Shown here: positions 1 through 9,461 of the stretch, piece after piece
How the letters are laid out: each line of letters starts with the position of its first letter
Numbering within the stretch: position 1 is the stretch's first letter
Source: Cognatishimia sp. MH4019
Lineage (GTDB): Bacteria > Pseudomonadota > Alphaproteobacteria > Rhodobacterales > Rhodobacteraceae
DNA length: 64,000 bases
NCBI RefSeq assembly: GCF_020177595.1
Contig: NZ_JAHTBL010000001.1
Span: forward strand, 310,001 to 374,000
Reading direction: 5' to 3'
Notes under the pieces: generated by a model
Seen by the model: only the letters and a program-made list of their open reading frames with translations
What the model was told of the DNA's origin: nothing
The model's database searches: none
Made by a program: the position numbers and the translations under genes

Positions 1-2
1 TC

Positions 3-116
3 GCGCTGGATCGCGAGGCCTTGAAAGAGAGCTATACTGTCGCAGATATTGCCGCCAATCCTGACCTTGCTAAGTTGGTGGATGTGGCCGAAGTGGCAGC
101 TCCGATTACCGAGTGA
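3..116 (+). CDS. C-terminal fragment of an upstream gene, possibly RodZ-like
   Basis: An open frame enters from the left edge and ends with TGA, giving 37 residues that begin ALDREALKESYTVAD and finish APITE. The codon use is normal for the window and the frame stops 69 bases before ispG, so it is the 3' end of a real gene read in the same direction. In E. coli and many proteobacteria the gene just before ispG encodes the cytoskeletal protein RodZ, so a RodZ-like helix-turn-helix protein is the likeliest identity. That rests on gene order only; the fragment is too short to show a domain. Confidence 0.5.
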   Translation, partial: ALDREALKESYTVADIAANPDLAKLVDVAEVAAPITE

Positions 117-185
117 TCAGCGTTGCTCCAACGGTTCAACTGCGCTATCAGACTGTAAACCCAGCTTGACAGGAAAGCCGTCCAA

Positions 186-1319
186 ATGTCGCTGAACCAT
201 GTGCGCCCATGGCGCAATATCTATCGCCGCACATCCCGCCAGATCATGGTTGGCAAAGTGCCGGTGGGGGGCGATGCACCCATCACCGTGCAGACCATGA
301 CAAACACGCTGACGACGGATGTCAAAGCCACGATTGAGCAGATTAATGCGGCCGTGGATGCGGGTGCCGATATCGTGCGTGTCTCGGCCCCGGATCGCGA
401 GTCCGCGCTGGCTTTGAAAGAGATTACGTCGAACGTTTCTGTGCCCATCGTGGCCGATATTCACTTCCACTATAAGCGCGCAATTGAGGCGGCCGAGAAC
501 GGAGCCGCTTGCCTGCGGATCAACCCCGGCAATATTGGCGACGAAAGCCGTGTAAAAGAGGTGATCAAGGCCGCACGCGACTACGGATGCTCGATCCGGA
601 TCGGGGTAAATGCAGGCTCGCTTGAAAAGCACTTGCTGGAGAAATACGGGGAGCCATGCCCCAACGCGATGGTCGAAAGCGGTCTCGATCACATCAAGAT
701 CCTGCAGGACAACGACTTTCACGAGTTCAAGATCAGCTGCAAAGCCTCTGACGTCTTCATGGCGGCTGCGGCCTATCAGCAATTGGCCGAAGCCACAGAC
801 GCGCCAATTCATCTGGGGATTACCGAGGCGGGTGGACTGACCTCCGGCACGATCAAATCAGCCATTGGTCTGGGAAATCTGCTGTGGATGGGCATAGGCG
901 ACACAATCCGTGTAAGCCTGTCGGCTGACCCGGTTGAAGAAATCAAAGTCGGCTACGAGATCCTGAAATCTTTGGGCTTGCGGCATCGCGGTGTGAACAT
1001 CATCTCCTGTCCGTCTTGCGCGCGGCAAGGCTTCGACGTGATCAAAACGGTCGAAGCGCTAGAGAAACGACTGGAACATATCAAAACCCCGATGAGCCTG
1101 TCGATCATCGGGTGCGTCGTGAACGGCCCTGGCGAAGCACTGATGACGGATGTCGGTTGGACTGGCGGCGGGGCAGGGTCCGGCATGGTTTATCTGGGTG
1201 GCAAACAAAGCCACAAGATGGACAATGACAGCATGATCGAGCACATCGTCGAGCAGGTGGAGAAAAAAGCTGCTGAGCTTGAGGCAGACGCCGCCGCTGC
1301 TGAGCAAGCCGCAGAGTAA
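186..1319 (+). CDS. ispG: 4-hydroxy-3-methylbut-2-en-1-yl diphosphate synthase (IspG/GcpE)
   Basis: IspG carries out the penultimate step of the MEP isoprenoid pathway, reducing methylerythritol cyclodiphosphate to HMBPP with a [4Fe-4S] cluster in the cytoplasm. The 377-residue protein has the N-terminal TIM-barrel part ([26 protein letters not shown]) and the C-terminal cluster domain. The three cluster cysteines are visible at about 275 and 278 (SCPSC) and 310 ([10 protein letters not shown]), with the conserved Glu at 317. The length is usual for the bacterial form. The tail is unusually Ala/Glu-rich. A bidirectional terminator follows the stop. Confidence 0.97.
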   Translation: MSLNHVRPWRNIYRRTSRQIMVGKVPVGGDAPITVQTMTNTLTTDVKATIEQINAAVDAGADIVRVSAPDRESALALKEITSNVSVPIVADIHFHYKRAIEAAENGAACLRINPGNIGDESRVKEVIKAARDYGCSIRIGVNAGSLEKHLLEKYGEPCPNAMVESGLDHIKILQDNDFHEFKISCKASDVFMAAAAYQQLAEATDAPIHLGITEAGGLTSGTIKSAIGLGNLLWMGIGDTIRVSLSADPVEEIKVGYEILKSLGLRHRGVNIISCPSCARQGFDVIKTVEALEKRLEHIKTPMSLSIIGCVVNGPGEALMTDVGWTGGGAGSGMVYLGGKQSHKMDNDSMIEHIVEQVEKKAAELEADAAAAEQAAE

Positions 1320-1337
1320 GTTGTTAAGTCGGAATTT

Positions 1338-1359
1338 AGGTATTTAGAGACAAAAGAAG
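1338..1359. repeat. Terminator-linked 21-nt repeat, copy 1
   Basis: The pattern AGGTATTT-NNN-GACAAAAGAA occurs three times in the window (also near 11778 and 23213), each time touching a terminator-type hairpin. Here it directly precedes the hairpin shared by ispG and the convergent DsbA-like gene. On the minus strand it would supply the T-rich tail of that gene's terminator. Its function is unknown. Confidence 0.6.
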
Positions 1360-1394
1360 CCGTTAACCCAGCATTAAGGTTAACGGCTTTGTTT
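1357..1394. terminator. Bidirectional intrinsic terminator between ispG and the DsbA-like gene
   Basis: A perfect 12-bp stem (AAGCCGTTAACC / GGTTAACGGCTT) with a 9-nt loop is followed by TTGTTTC on the plus strand and CTTTTGTC on the minus strand. It sits between two converging genes and can serve both. Confidence 0.85.
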
Positions 1395-1484
1395 CTTGAA
1401 GGTCTTTCGCGCGACCCTCATTCGCTTTTTCAAAACATCCTCGCCGAAGGCTTCGACGCCTGTGGCACTGGCGCGTGGCACGGA

Positions 1485-2234
1485 TTAGTTCGCGGCACGT
1501 TTCTGATCGACCAATTCCATCATCTGCGCCAATGGCACATAGCCGCGCAGCATCTGGTCTTGGAGCACAAAGCTCGGCGTCCCATTGATCTGCAAGCGCT
1601 GCGCCAGCGCGCGGTTATCGGCGATGACCGTCTGCACCTCGTCACTCAGCATATGTGGCATGATCTGGGATGTATCGAGCCCTAGCTCCTGCCCGAGACG
1701 GTCCAGACTTTCTGGTGTGATATCCGCACGCATCGTGATGAGCGCTTGGTTCACCTGCTCATACGCTTCGGGGCCTGCTTTTTGCAGTGTCGCGATAGCG
1801 AACTGAGACGCCATTACCGAGGCTTCGCCAAGGATCGGAAATTCTTTGGTGATCAGTTTGATATTGCCGTCAGTGTCCACGAGTTCGGTGACTTCCGGGT
1901 GCGCGCGGCGGCAAAACCCGCAGCGATAGTCGATAAACTCGACCATCACGACATCGCCTTCTGGGTTACCGCTGACCCAGGAATGATCATCGTTGAACAG
2001 ATCTTCTGCATTTGTGGCGATCAGGTTGACATCGCCTTGTGCCTGGGCTTCTGCCTGACGTTCTTCAAGAACGCCCAAAGCCTCCATCAGCACCTCTGGA
2101 TTTTCCATCAGATAGGAGCGGATTTCGGCGCGAAAGGCCTGACGTTCGGCATCATTCATCGTCGCCACGTCGAACGCGGTGGCCTGGCTTGCGATTAGAG
2201 AGGCCGCAAGGCCGGTCAGAAGGGTGCGTTTCAT
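1485..2234 (-). CDS. DsbA-family thiol:disulfide oxidoreductase (periplasmic)
   Basis: This is a 249-residue thioredoxin-fold protein of the DsbA/BdbD-like (Com1) group, expected to handle disulfides in periplasmic proteins. A signal peptide (MKRTLLTGLAASLIASQATA) is followed by a helical N-terminal extension. The active site CGFC lies at 105-108, and the cis-proline loop NGTPSF is near 216-220. The start was placed at the Met that opens the signal peptide, after an AGAGGA ribosome site, rather than 21 codons upstream. It begins 11 bases after the M48 protease gene stops, so the two form an operon for envelope protein quality control. The exact redox role (oxidase or isomerase) cannot be read from sequence. 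Confidence 0.9.
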   Translation of the reverse strand: MKRTLLTGLAASLIASQATAFDVATMNDAERQAFRAEIRSYLMENPEVLMEALGVLEERQAEAQAQGDVNLIATNAEDLFNDDHSWVSGNPEGDVVMVEFIDYRCGFCRRAHPEVTELVDTDGNIKLITKEFPILGEASVMASQFAIATLQKAGPEAYEQVNQALITMRADITPESLDRLGQELGLDTSQIMPHMLSDEVQTVIADNRALAQRLQINGTPSFVLQDQMLRGYVPLAQMMELVDQKRAAN

Positions 2235-2245
2235 GGAAAGTCCTC

Positions 2246-3604
2246 TCATCGCTTCGTGGTTTGTGCCGCAAAGATCATATCCTGCGCACGCTGCCAAGGG
2301 GCCGAGCCGCGCGGCAAAAGGCCTTCGGCGCGTTTGGCGTGAACGGCGGCATCTTTCAGCCGGCCTGAGAACGCATAGCGCTCGGCGGTGGTCAGCGAGG
2401 CCATACCATTATTGCCCGCTTTTGCGTAGGCTTGTGCCAGATCACGCAGCATGCGGGGGTTCAATGGGTCACGCTGGCGCGATTTTTCGAGCGCCTGCAA
2501 GGCGCGGCGATTGCCGTCGGCTGTGTTGAGCGCCAGCAACGAACGCCCGTAGCCTGCAAGGATCAGCGGCTCGTTCGGGGCCAGTTGCACCGCGCGCCCA
2601 TAGGCGTTCACGGCAGTGCCGAAATCGCGGTTCTCAAGATGAATTTGGCCGCGCAACTCGTGAGCGTAGGGGTTATTGGGCCGCGCCTGCGCCAGCGCGT
2701 TGATGTTTGCAAAGGCCCGCTTGCGGTCGGGTTTGCGGTGATAGGCCACGGCTTTACGCATCAGCGCATTGGCGGAGGTGTCGTTGCGTTTCACGCGGTT
2801 CAGTGTCCAGCCGGGCGCACGAAGAAATGCGCTGAGCTTGCCCTGGACCTGACTGAACCACGCTTGTGCACGAGGGTCCTCGCGCGCGTTTTCCTTATAG
2901 GCGGCAGCGGCGCCTTGCATGGCCCGAATACGGTCGCGGGTCAGCGGGTGCGTGCGCGTGTAAGGATCCTGACGCCCGACAGAAAGCGCCTCTTGCCCGC
3001 GAAAGATATTGAGCACGTCGACCGCAGCCGATGGGTCCACCCCGGCGCGCGCCATGTAGCGCGCGGCGGATTGATCGGCAGCGGCTTCTTCGGCGCGGGT
3101 ATGGGCAAAGAAAAAACGGCGCACGGTTTCTTGCGAACCGATGGCCAGACCAGCGCCCGCTTGCGGGTTGGCGGCCCCGGCGGCCAGTGACACGGCCAGA
3201 CCCAGCAGCGCATTGCGCCGTGCGGCTTTCATATTAGCCATCCGACGCGTTAGGTGGCCGTTCGAAATATGTGCGGCCTCATGGGCAATGACGGCTTGCA
3301 ATTCTTCGACGCGCTTCATGCGCAGGACCAGCCCGGTATGCACAAAAATATGGTTGGGATCGGCCACAAAGGCATTCAGCGAACTGTCATTGATCAGCAG
3401 CACTTTCACGCGGGCAGGCGACAAGCCGGCGGCATTCAGGATCGGTGCCGAGATTTCGCGCAAGCCGCGTTCGATTTCGGCGTCGCGGATCAGGCCTTGG
3501 GCCTTGGCAGGCGACAGGGCGCCAAACGACAGCATTGCGGTTAGCATCACGCAGAGCAAGGCAAGAACCATTGACGGGCGGGGGCTGGCTTGAAAGAACC
3601 TCAT
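2246..3604 (-). CDS. M48-family metalloprotease with TPR region (BepA-like)
   Basis: A signal peptide (about residues 12-36, ending SPAKAQG) is followed by an M48 zinc protease domain with the HEAAH motif at 108-112 and a downstream E in the HTRAEEAAAD helix. A C-terminal half of TPR-like helices ends near residue 452. This layout matches BepA/YfgC, a periplasmic protease and chaperone that looks after outer-membrane protein assembly. The pairing with a DsbA-like gene 11 bases downstream fits that job, since BepA acts on disulfide-containing LptD in E. coli (family knowledge). The start is uncertain because no clear ribosome site is seen; Met at 3571 is an alternative. Confidence 0.88.
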   Translation of the reverse strand: MRFFQASPRPSMVLALLCVMLTAMLSFGALSPAKAQGLIRDAEIERGLREISAPILNAAGLSPARVKVLLINDSSLNAFVADPNHIFVHTGLVLRMKRVEELQAVIAHEAAHISNGHLTRRMANMKAARRNALLGLAVSLAAGAANPQAGAGLAIGSQETVRRFFFAHTRAEEAAADQSAARYMARAGVDPSAAVDVLNIFRGQEALSVGRQDPYTRTHPLTRDRIRAMQGAAAAYKENAREDPRAQAWFSQVQGKLSAFLRAPGWTLNRVKRNDTSANALMRKAVAYHRKPDRKRAFANINALAQARPNNPYAHELRGQIHLENRDFGTAVNAYGRAVQLAPNEPLILAGYGRSLLALNTADGNRRALQALEKSRQRDPLNPRMLRDLAQAYAKAGNNGMASLTTAERYAFSGRLKDAAVHAKRAEGLLPRGSAPWQRAQDMIFAAQTTKR

Positions 3605-3626
3605 GGAGGGCAGCTTAGGGACAAAG

Positions 3627-4772
3627 ATGCGGAACTCAAGACGCGGCAATGTCGATCCTTTTATTGTGATGGACGTGATGGAGGACGCGAGACGCGCCGA
3701 AGAGGCCGGGCGTCACATCGTCCATATGGAGGTCGGCCAGCCTGGAACCCCAGCGCCCAAAGGCGCACGGGACGGTTTGGCCGCTGAGATGGAGACAGGC
3801 CAGCTGGGCTATACAGTCGCTTTGGGCTTGCCGGAATTGCGCGCCCGGATCGCGCAACTTTACGCCGATTGGTACGGCGTTGATCTGGACCCTGCACGCG
3901 TTGTCATCACGCCGGGTTCGTCGGGTGGTTTTATTCTGGCGTTCACGGCGCTTTTTGACGGTGGTGAGAAGGTTGCCATTGGGGCGCCGGGCTATCCCAG
4001 CTACCGCCAGATCCTGCGAGCGCTTGACCTGGAACCGATCGTCGTCGAAGCCGCAGAAGCGGCGCGGCTGCAACCTACTCCTGCTGATCTGGAAGCGGTC
4101 GATTTCCAAGGGTTGATGGTGGCCTCGCCTGCGAACCCGACCGGCACCATGCTCGGCAAGCCTGAATTGGCCGCTTTAATCAAATGCGCACATGATCGAG
4201 GCGCTGCTTTTATCAGCGACGAGATTTATCACGGTATCGAGTATGAAGCCAAAGCCGTCTCGGCGCTTGAGATCAGCGATGATGTTTATGTGATCAATTC
4301 CTTCTCGAAGTATTTTTCGATGACGGGATGGCGCGTGGGCTGGATGGTCGTGCCGCCTGATCATGTCCGCACGATCGAGCGGTTGGCTCAGAACATGTTT
4401 ATTTGTGCGCCCCATGCGGCGCAGATCGCGGCCCTTCATGCAATGGAGTGTGACGAGGAGTTGCAGGCGAACCTTGCGGTTTACACAGAGAACCGCCGAT
4501 TGATGATTGAAGGTCTGCCCGAGGCGGGGTTTGACCAGATCGCGCCGCCCGATGGGGCGTTCTACGTTTATGCCGATGTCAGCCATCTGACCGATGACAG
4601 CCGGGCCTTTGCAGCAGAGATACTGGAACAGGCTGGCGTTGCTGTCACGCCGGGGCTGGATTTCGATGCCGCGCGCGGGGCAGGGACCTTGCGGTTTTCT
4701 TATGCGCGCAGCACGCAGGATATCCGTGAAGGGCTGGCGCGTCTCAAAGCGTTTATGGCCGCGCGGGGATAA
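3627..4772 (+). CDS. PLP-dependent class I/II aminotransferase
   Basis: This 381-residue fold-type I aminotransferase has the PLP-lysine motif (NSFSKYFSMTGWRVGWM), the Asn-Pro-Thr loop (ASPANPTGT) and the DEIYHGI aspartate. It resembles AspC-like transaminases of the aspartate/aromatic group, but the substrate cannot be assigned. The ATG at 3627 is preferred over one at 3603, because the latter would overlap the divergent protease start; the gap between the two divergent starts is only about 22 bases. The gene lies 61 bases before the amidase gene and is probably transcribed independently. Confidence 0.9.
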   Translation: MRNSRRGNVDPFIVMDVMEDARRAEEAGRHIVHMEVGQPGTPAPKGARDGLAAEMETGQLGYTVALGLPELRARIAQLYADWYGVDLDPARVVITPGSSGGFILAFTALFDGGEKVAIGAPGYPSYRQILRALDLEPIVVEAAEAARLQPTPADLEAVDFQGLMVASPANPTGTMLGKPELAALIKCAHDRGAAFISDEIYHGIEYEAKAVSALEISDDVYVINSFSKYFSMTGWRVGWMVVPPDHVRTIERLAQNMFICAPHAAQIAALHAMECDEELQANLAVYTENRRLMIEGLPEAGFDQIAPPDGAFYVYADVSHLTDDSRAFAAEILEQAGVAVTPGLDFDAARGAGTLRFSYARSTQDIREGLARLKAFMAARG

Positions 4773-4833
4773 TCGACAGGCCTGCGCAAATCAGCTAGGT
4801 TGCCGCATAACAAAAACAGGATCGAGCGGTTCG

Positions 4834-6054
4834 ATGATCCGAATAATTGCAATTCTTGGCGTGCTCTTTTGCGCGCAGGCTGCCATTGCGCAAGGCTTTG
4901 GCGGTTTGGCGCGTGTGGATGTCGCGCAAAGTCAGGTCAAAGACCGTGGCGGTGATGTGCTGGTCGAGTTGCATCTGAGCCAGGCTGTGCCCTACCGCGT
5001 ATTCACCGTTGATGATCCGCCCCGGCTGGTGATGGATTTTCGCGAAGTGCTGTTTGACGGGATGCGGAACGAAGTGTTCCTGAATTCTGACGGAGTGTCA
5101 GAAGCGCGGTTCGGCCCGTTCCGCCCCGGCTGGTCACGTATGGTACTTGATCTGACAGGACCTTTGGCAGTTTTTGAAGCAGGAATGATCGTCTCGCAGG
5201 AAGACGCAAGCGGGGTCCTGAATGTGCGCTTGCGCGAAACCTCGTCTGAGGCGTTCGCGGAGCAGGCTGGCGCGGCCACAACACCGGAATGGGCCTTGCA
5301 GCCCGACTTGCCAGAGAAACCACTGGCCAAGCAGCGCCAGCAAGGTGACCGCGCGGTGATTGTGTTGCTGGACCCCGGACACGGAGGGATTGATCCAGGT
5401 GCCGAGCGCAATGGTGTCAGTGAAGCCGTGCTGATGCTGACCTTTGCACGCGAATTGAAAGAGGCGCTGCTGCGCGCGGGCAATTTCGATGTGCGCCTGA
5501 CCCGCGATGAGAATGTCTTCGTGTCGCTGGAAACGCGTGTAGCCATGGCGCATCGTGTGCAGGCGGATGTGTTTATCTCGCTGCATGCCGATACGGTTGC
5601 CGAAGGGGTGGCCACAGGTGCAACCGTTTATACGCTGGCGGATGAGGCAAGTGATGCGGCGTCGGCGCAATTGGCTGAACGGCATGACCGCTCGGATCTG
5701 CTTGCGGGCATTGATTTGACCCGGCAAGGCGATGAGATTGCGACGATCCTCATGGATCTAGCCCGATTGGAAACGGCCCCGCGCACCGACCGTTTGGCCG
5801 ATACGTTGGTGCGTGAACTGCGCAATGCGGTGGGAGAGATCAACAATCGCCCGCGCCGTCAGGCGGCGTTTTCGGTACTCAAAGCGCCTGATATTCCTTC
5901 GGTGCTGGTTGAGTTGGGTTTCATGTCCAGCCCGTCTGATTTCGAAAACCTGATTGATCCCGAATGGCGGGCACAAGCCGCTTCGGGAATTGCGGCGGCA
6001 CTGGTGGATTGGGTTGTGGCCGATGCGGCCGAGGCACGGCTGATCCGGCAGTGA
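4834..6054 (+). CDS. amiC: N-acetylmuramoyl-L-alanine amidase (AmiC-type) with AMIN domain
   Basis: AmiC-type amidases cut the stem peptide from peptidoglycan in the periplasm, chiefly to separate daughter cells. The 406-residue protein has a signal peptide (MIRIIAILGVLFCAQAAIAQG) and an AMIN domain at about 30-130 that targets it to the septum. The Amidase_3 domain starts near LDPGHGGIDPGA, with zinc-binding His in that motif and in SLHAD, and the catalytic Glu in VELGFMSS. The start is the Met that opens the signal peptide. The usual neighbour in Rhodobacterales, PBP1A, follows on the same strand after the antisense methyltransferase gene. Confidence 0.93.
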   Translation: MIRIIAILGVLFCAQAAIAQGFGGLARVDVAQSQVKDRGGDVLVELHLSQAVPYRVFTVDDPPRLVMDFREVLFDGMRNEVFLNSDGVSEARFGPFRPGWSRMVLDLTGPLAVFEAGMIVSQEDASGVLNVRLRETSSEAFAEQAGAATTPEWALQPDLPEKPLAKQRQQGDRAVIVLLDPGHGGIDPGAERNGVSEAVLMLTFARELKEALLRAGNFDVRLTRDENVFVSLETRVAMAHRVQADVFISLHADTVAEGVATGATVYTLADEASDAASAQLAERHDRSDLLAGIDLTRQGDEIATILMDLARLETAPRTDRLADTLVRELRNAVGEINNRPRRQAAFSVLKAPDIPSVLVELGFMSSPSDFENLIDPEWRAQAASGIAAALVDWVVADAAEARLIRQ

Positions 6055-6084
6055 GGTTTTGCGCTTTGGCTTCGTCAAATCGCC

Positions 6085-6140
6085 GTGAGCGGGGCTTTGC
6101 CCCGCTCACACCACCCGCTGGGGGGATTTCATCCCCCCAG
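6085..6140. repeat. Two tandem perfect hairpins after amiC
   Basis: GTGAGCGGGGC-TTT-GCCCCGCTCAC (11-bp stem, 6085-6109) is followed nine bases later by CTGGGGGGAT-TTC-ATCCCCCCAG (10-bp stem). A tail reading CCCCGAGGATATTTCG follows. The pair fills the gap between convergent genes and could act as a two-way terminator. Neither stem has a proper T-run directly after it, so a dispersed intergenic repeat is also possible. Confidence 0.65.
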
Positions 6141-6172
6141 ACCCCCCGAGGATATTTCGAAAAAGCGAAAGC

Positions 6173-6763
6173 CTAGTTTTTTCGCAATTGCCAGATGGTA
6201 TGACCGCGAAAGGTGGGATCTTCGGGCAGAAACGCCTGTTCCTGCCAGCCGTGTTTGGCAAATAACGCGCGGTAGTCTGCAGGCGAGAGGCTGGCATGAT
6301 AAACCGGCTCGCCTTCGACCGCGCCAACTTTTTCGCCTGCTTCCGGCCCTGTGGTCAGGATAAGACTGGCGCTTGGCTTTGCATGAGCCAAGAAGCAGGC
6401 AAAGGCTTTGGTCTGATCGGCGGGGCTTAAGTGAAAAAAGGAGTTGAAGGCGATCAGGCCATCAAACAGTGCTCCAAGATCGAAGGCGCGCATATCAGCG
6501 TGCAGCACTGTCGCGTCCGGCACGTTTTCACGGCACAGGGCGACCATGCTGTGCGCGCCATCCATAGCCGTCACCTGCGCGCCTTGTTCAACGAGATAGC
6601 GCGCGATGGGCAGGCCGCCGCAACCAATATCAAGCAATTTCGGGCCGGGCGCTTTGCGCAGCAGCCAATCCAGAAGCGGCTTTTCCCACGGCTCGCAATT
6701 GCGGCTTGCTGCAAAGGCGGGGCCGACTTTTTCATAGGTGGGCAGGATATCATCAGGACGCAT
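6173..6763 (-). CDS. Class I SAM-dependent methyltransferase
   Basis: This 196-residue protein has a Rossmann-type methyltransferase fold. Motif I LLDIGCGGLPIARYL at about 42-56 binds SAM, followed by the acidic residue in VTAMDGA and motif IV in LFDGLIAFNSFFHL. It resembles small UbiE/Tam-like methyltransferases, but its substrate is unknown. It is convergent to amiC and divergent from mrcA. No extra domain is present. Confidence 0.85.
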   Translation of the reverse strand: MRPDDILPTYEKVGPAFAASRNCEPWEKPLLDWLLRKAPGPKLLDIGCGGLPIARYLVEQGAQVTAMDGAHSMVALCRENVPDATVLHADMRAFDLGALFDGLIAFNSFFHLSPADQTKAFACFLAHAKPSASLILTTGPEAGEKVGAVEGEPVYHASLSPADYRALFAKHGWQEQAFLPEDPTFRGHTIWQLRKN

Positions 6764-6828
6764 GGTTTGACCTTACGTCCAAGGCCGTGGTGTGGGCAAG
6801 AAACCGCAGCCGATCACGTCTTCTCGTT

Positions 6829-6857
6829 TTGACGCCTTGCGCGCGCGCGCGTATAGG
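6829..6857 (+). promoter_or_regulatory. Predicted sigma-70 promoter of mrcA with CG-repeat spacer
   Basis: TTGACG and TATAGG are separated by exactly 17 bases. The last 13 spacer bases are alternating GC. The promoter sits 28 bases before the mrcA GTG start. The hexamers are seen in the sequence; activity is inferred. Confidence 0.65.
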
Positions 6858-6885
6858 AGGGCAACCAAACCAAGGATGCAGGCGC

Positions 6886-9441
6886 GTGATACGGTTTATC
6901 TTAGGCTTTTTCGGAGCGATCTTTTCATGGCTCACGCTGGGCATGCTGTTCGGTGCGCTAAGCCTTGGGGCCGTGTTCTGGATCTATGGCCGCGATTTGC
7001 CCAGCCATGAGAGCCTTGCGCAGTACACGCCGCCGACGATCAGCCGGATCTATTCGGGCGAGGGGCGCATCATCGATGAGTTTGCGAAGGAGCGGCGTCT
7101 TTTCGCGGCGTCCGAGGAAATCCCCGATCTGGTGAAACACGCGTTCATCTCGGCCGAGGACAAGAATTTTTACCAGCATCAAGGCTATGATGCACGCGGG
7201 ATGATGTCTGCGCTGATCGACGCGGTACGCTCGCGCGGAGAGAATGTGCGCGGTGCCTCGACCATCACGCAGCAGGTGATGAAAAACTTCTTGCTTTCCG
7301 GAGATCGCTCCGTTGAGCGCAAGATCAAGGAACTGATCCTTGCCACACGCATCGAGAACACGCTGAATAAGGACCAGATCCTCGAGCTGTATCTGAACGA
7401 GATTTTCCTGGGCCAGAACAGTTACGGCGTAGCGGCAGCCTCGCAAACCTATTTCAACAAGCCGCTTGCGGCCTTGGCTCCAGAGGAAGCGGCCTATCTT
7501 GCGGCCCTTCCGAAAGCACCCTCGACCTATCATCCGGTCCGCCGGATCGAACGCGCCACTCAGCGCCGCAATTTCGTGCTGCGCGAGATGTTCGAAAACG
7601 GCTATTTGACCGAGGCGCAGTATCAATCCGCGCAGGCAGCCCCACTGATGACCGTTCAGAACGGCGATTATGAAGGCTTCAAGCAAGCCCTGCCGCCGCG
7701 CGATTACTTCACCGATGAAATCCGCCGCCAGTTAAGCGAAGACTTCGGTGAGGACGAGTTCTTTTCCGGCGGCATGACCGTGCGGGCCACGATTGACCCA
7801 GAGATGCAGGGTGTCGCCGCCAATTCGCTGCGTCTAGCGTTGGAGCAGTACGACCGTAGCCGGGGTGTCTGGCGTGGCACTGGCGAGACGCTGGAGCCCG
7901 AGGTGCTGGGCGACGAGACCTTGTGGCGTGCCGCTTTGGAGAATGTCCGCATTGCGCGTGATATTGATCTGGAAGACCAATGGCATCCGGCTGTCGTGCT
8001 GGAGGTCGGCGAAAATGATGCGCGGATCGGGATTGAAGGTGTTCCCGAGGACGATGATGGTCACTTCATTCCGGCAAATGATGTGCAATGGGCGCGTAAG
8101 TTGAATGAGGATGGCTCGCTTGGGCGCACGGCGCAGGTAGCGGGTGATCTTCTTGACGTGGGCGAGGTCGTGCATGTGCGGCGCATGACCAATGACGAGG
8201 ATGGCAGCTTTATCCGCTGGACTTTGCGGCAGGTGCCAGAAGTGCAGGGCGGCTTTGTCGCGATGGACGTGGACACGGGCCGGGTGATCGCAATGCAAGG
8301 CGGGTTCAGCTATCAGCATTCGGTCTTCAACCGTGCGACACAGGCGCTGCGGCAACCGGGTTCTGCCTTCAAGCCCTTCGTCTATGCCGCCGCTTTGGAC
8401 AGTGGCTATACGCCTGCGACCATCGTTGTCGACGCCCCGATTGAGCTGAACACACCGCAGGGCCTGTGGCGGCCCAAAAACTATTCGAACCGCTTTTACG
8501 GCCCAACACCGCTGCGCACCGGGATTGAGCAATCCAGAAACCTGATGACCATTCGTCTGGCCGAAGAGGTCGGAATGGATGTGGTGGCTGACTATGCAGA
8601 GCGGTTTGGCGTCTATGACCGGATGAGCCGGTTCTTGTCCAATGCACTCGGCGCGGAGGAGAGCACGCTTTACAAGGTGGTTGCTGCCTATGCGATGTTT
8701 GCCAATGGCGGCGAACGGGTGCAGCCAACGCTTGTGGACCGGGTGCAAGATCGCTACGGCAAAACCATCTTCCGGCACGATACCCGCGCCTGCGAGGATT
8801 GCCGTGTTGCCTCACTGGACCCGGGTTTTGCGCCGCGCATCATCTCGGACCGGGAGCGGGTGATTAACGCGATCACGGCCTATCAGTTGACCTCGATGAT
8901 GAAAGGCGTGGTGGATCGTGGAACGGCGGCGCGCACGGTCAATTTGCCCGTGCCAGCAGCGGGCAAGACCGGCACAACGAATGACGCCAAGGACGTCTGG
9001 TTTGTGGGCTTTACCAGCAACATCGTGGCGGGCTGTTACATTGGCTATGATCAGCCGCGCACCTTGGGACGCGGCGCGTCGGGTGGCGGCATGTGCGGTC
9101 CGGTCTTCACGCGGTTCATGCAAGAAGCGACCAAGAAATACGGTGGTGGCGAGTTTGAAGTGCCCCCGGGCGGGCGCTTTATCAAGATCGACCGGTTTAC
9201 CGGCGCGCGCCTGTCGGATGACGCGTTTGGCGATAATGTCGTGGCCGAGTATTTCCGCGACGGCGAAGAGCCGGTCTTTGGCATTACCTTTGACGGCGGT
9301 TTTGCGATGGCCGCGGACCTGCCGCTCTTTGGTCGTGGCGACAGCGATAGCATCCGCGAAGTCACGACCTCGACCGGGGAAAAGGCGCGCGTGGCACCCA
9401 AGGCCAGCTTTGGCACGCTCAGCTCTGGTGGGCTTTACTAA
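6886..9441 (+). CDS. mrcA: Penicillin-binding protein 1A (bifunctional transglycosylase/transpeptidase)
   Basis: PBP1A polymerises glycan strands and cross-links peptidoglycan at the inner membrane. The 851-residue protein has an N-terminal membrane anchor (IRFILGFFGAIFSWLTLGML) and a GT51 transglycosylase domain with EDKNFYQHQGYD, GASTITQQ and NEIFLGQ. An OB-like insert lies near 300-430. The transpeptidase domain has SAFKPF (catalytic Ser), SRN and KTGTT motifs. The GTG start is preferred because AAGGA lies nine bases upstream and a good promoter precedes it; no ATG opens this frame nearby. The C-terminal tail after the transpeptidase is short and low in complexity. Confidence 0.96.
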   Translation: MIRFILGFFGAIFSWLTLGMLFGALSLGAVFWIYGRDLPSHESLAQYTPPTISRIYSGEGRIIDEFAKERRLFAASEEIPDLVKHAFISAEDKNFYQHQGYDARGMMSALIDAVRSRGENVRGASTITQQVMKNFLLSGDRSVERKIKELILATRIENTLNKDQILELYLNEIFLGQNSYGVAAASQTYFNKPLAALAPEEAAYLAALPKAPSTYHPVRRIERATQRRNFVLREMFENGYLTEAQYQSAQAAPLMTVQNGDYEGFKQALPPRDYFTDEIRRQLSEDFGEDEFFSGGMTVRATIDPEMQGVAANSLRLALEQYDRSRGVWRGTGETLEPEVLGDETLWRAALENVRIARDIDLEDQWHPAVVLEVGENDARIGIEGVPEDDDGHFIPANDVQWARKLNEDGSLGRTAQVAGDLLDVGEVVHVRRMTNDEDGSFIRWTLRQVPEVQGGFVAMDVDTGRVIAMQGGFSYQHSVFNRATQALRQPGSAFKPFVYAAALDSGYTPATIVVDAPIELNTPQGLWRPKNYSNRFYGPTPLRTGIEQSRNLMTIRLAEEVGMDVVADYAERFGVYDRMSRFLSNALGAEESTLYKVVAAYAMFANGGERVQPTLVDRVQDRYGKTIFRHDTRACEDCRVASLDPGFAPRIISDRERVINAITAYQLTSMMKGVVDRGTAARTVNLPVPAAGKTGTTNDAKDVWFVGFTSNIVAGCYIGYDQPRTLGRGASGGGMCGPVFTRFMQEATKKYGGGEFEVPPGGRFIKIDRFTGARLSDDAFGDNVVAEYFRDGEEPVFGITFDGGFAMAADLPLFGRGDSDSIREVTTSTGEKARVAPKASFGTLSSGGLY

Positions 9442-9461
9442 GCGGCGGCGCGCGTGACGCC

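Noticed and set aside
1363-1377. TTAA-N7-TTAA, matching the CtrA consensus
   Set aside because: It is made by one arm and the loop of the ispG terminator, lies downstream of both converging genes, and has no promoter next to it.
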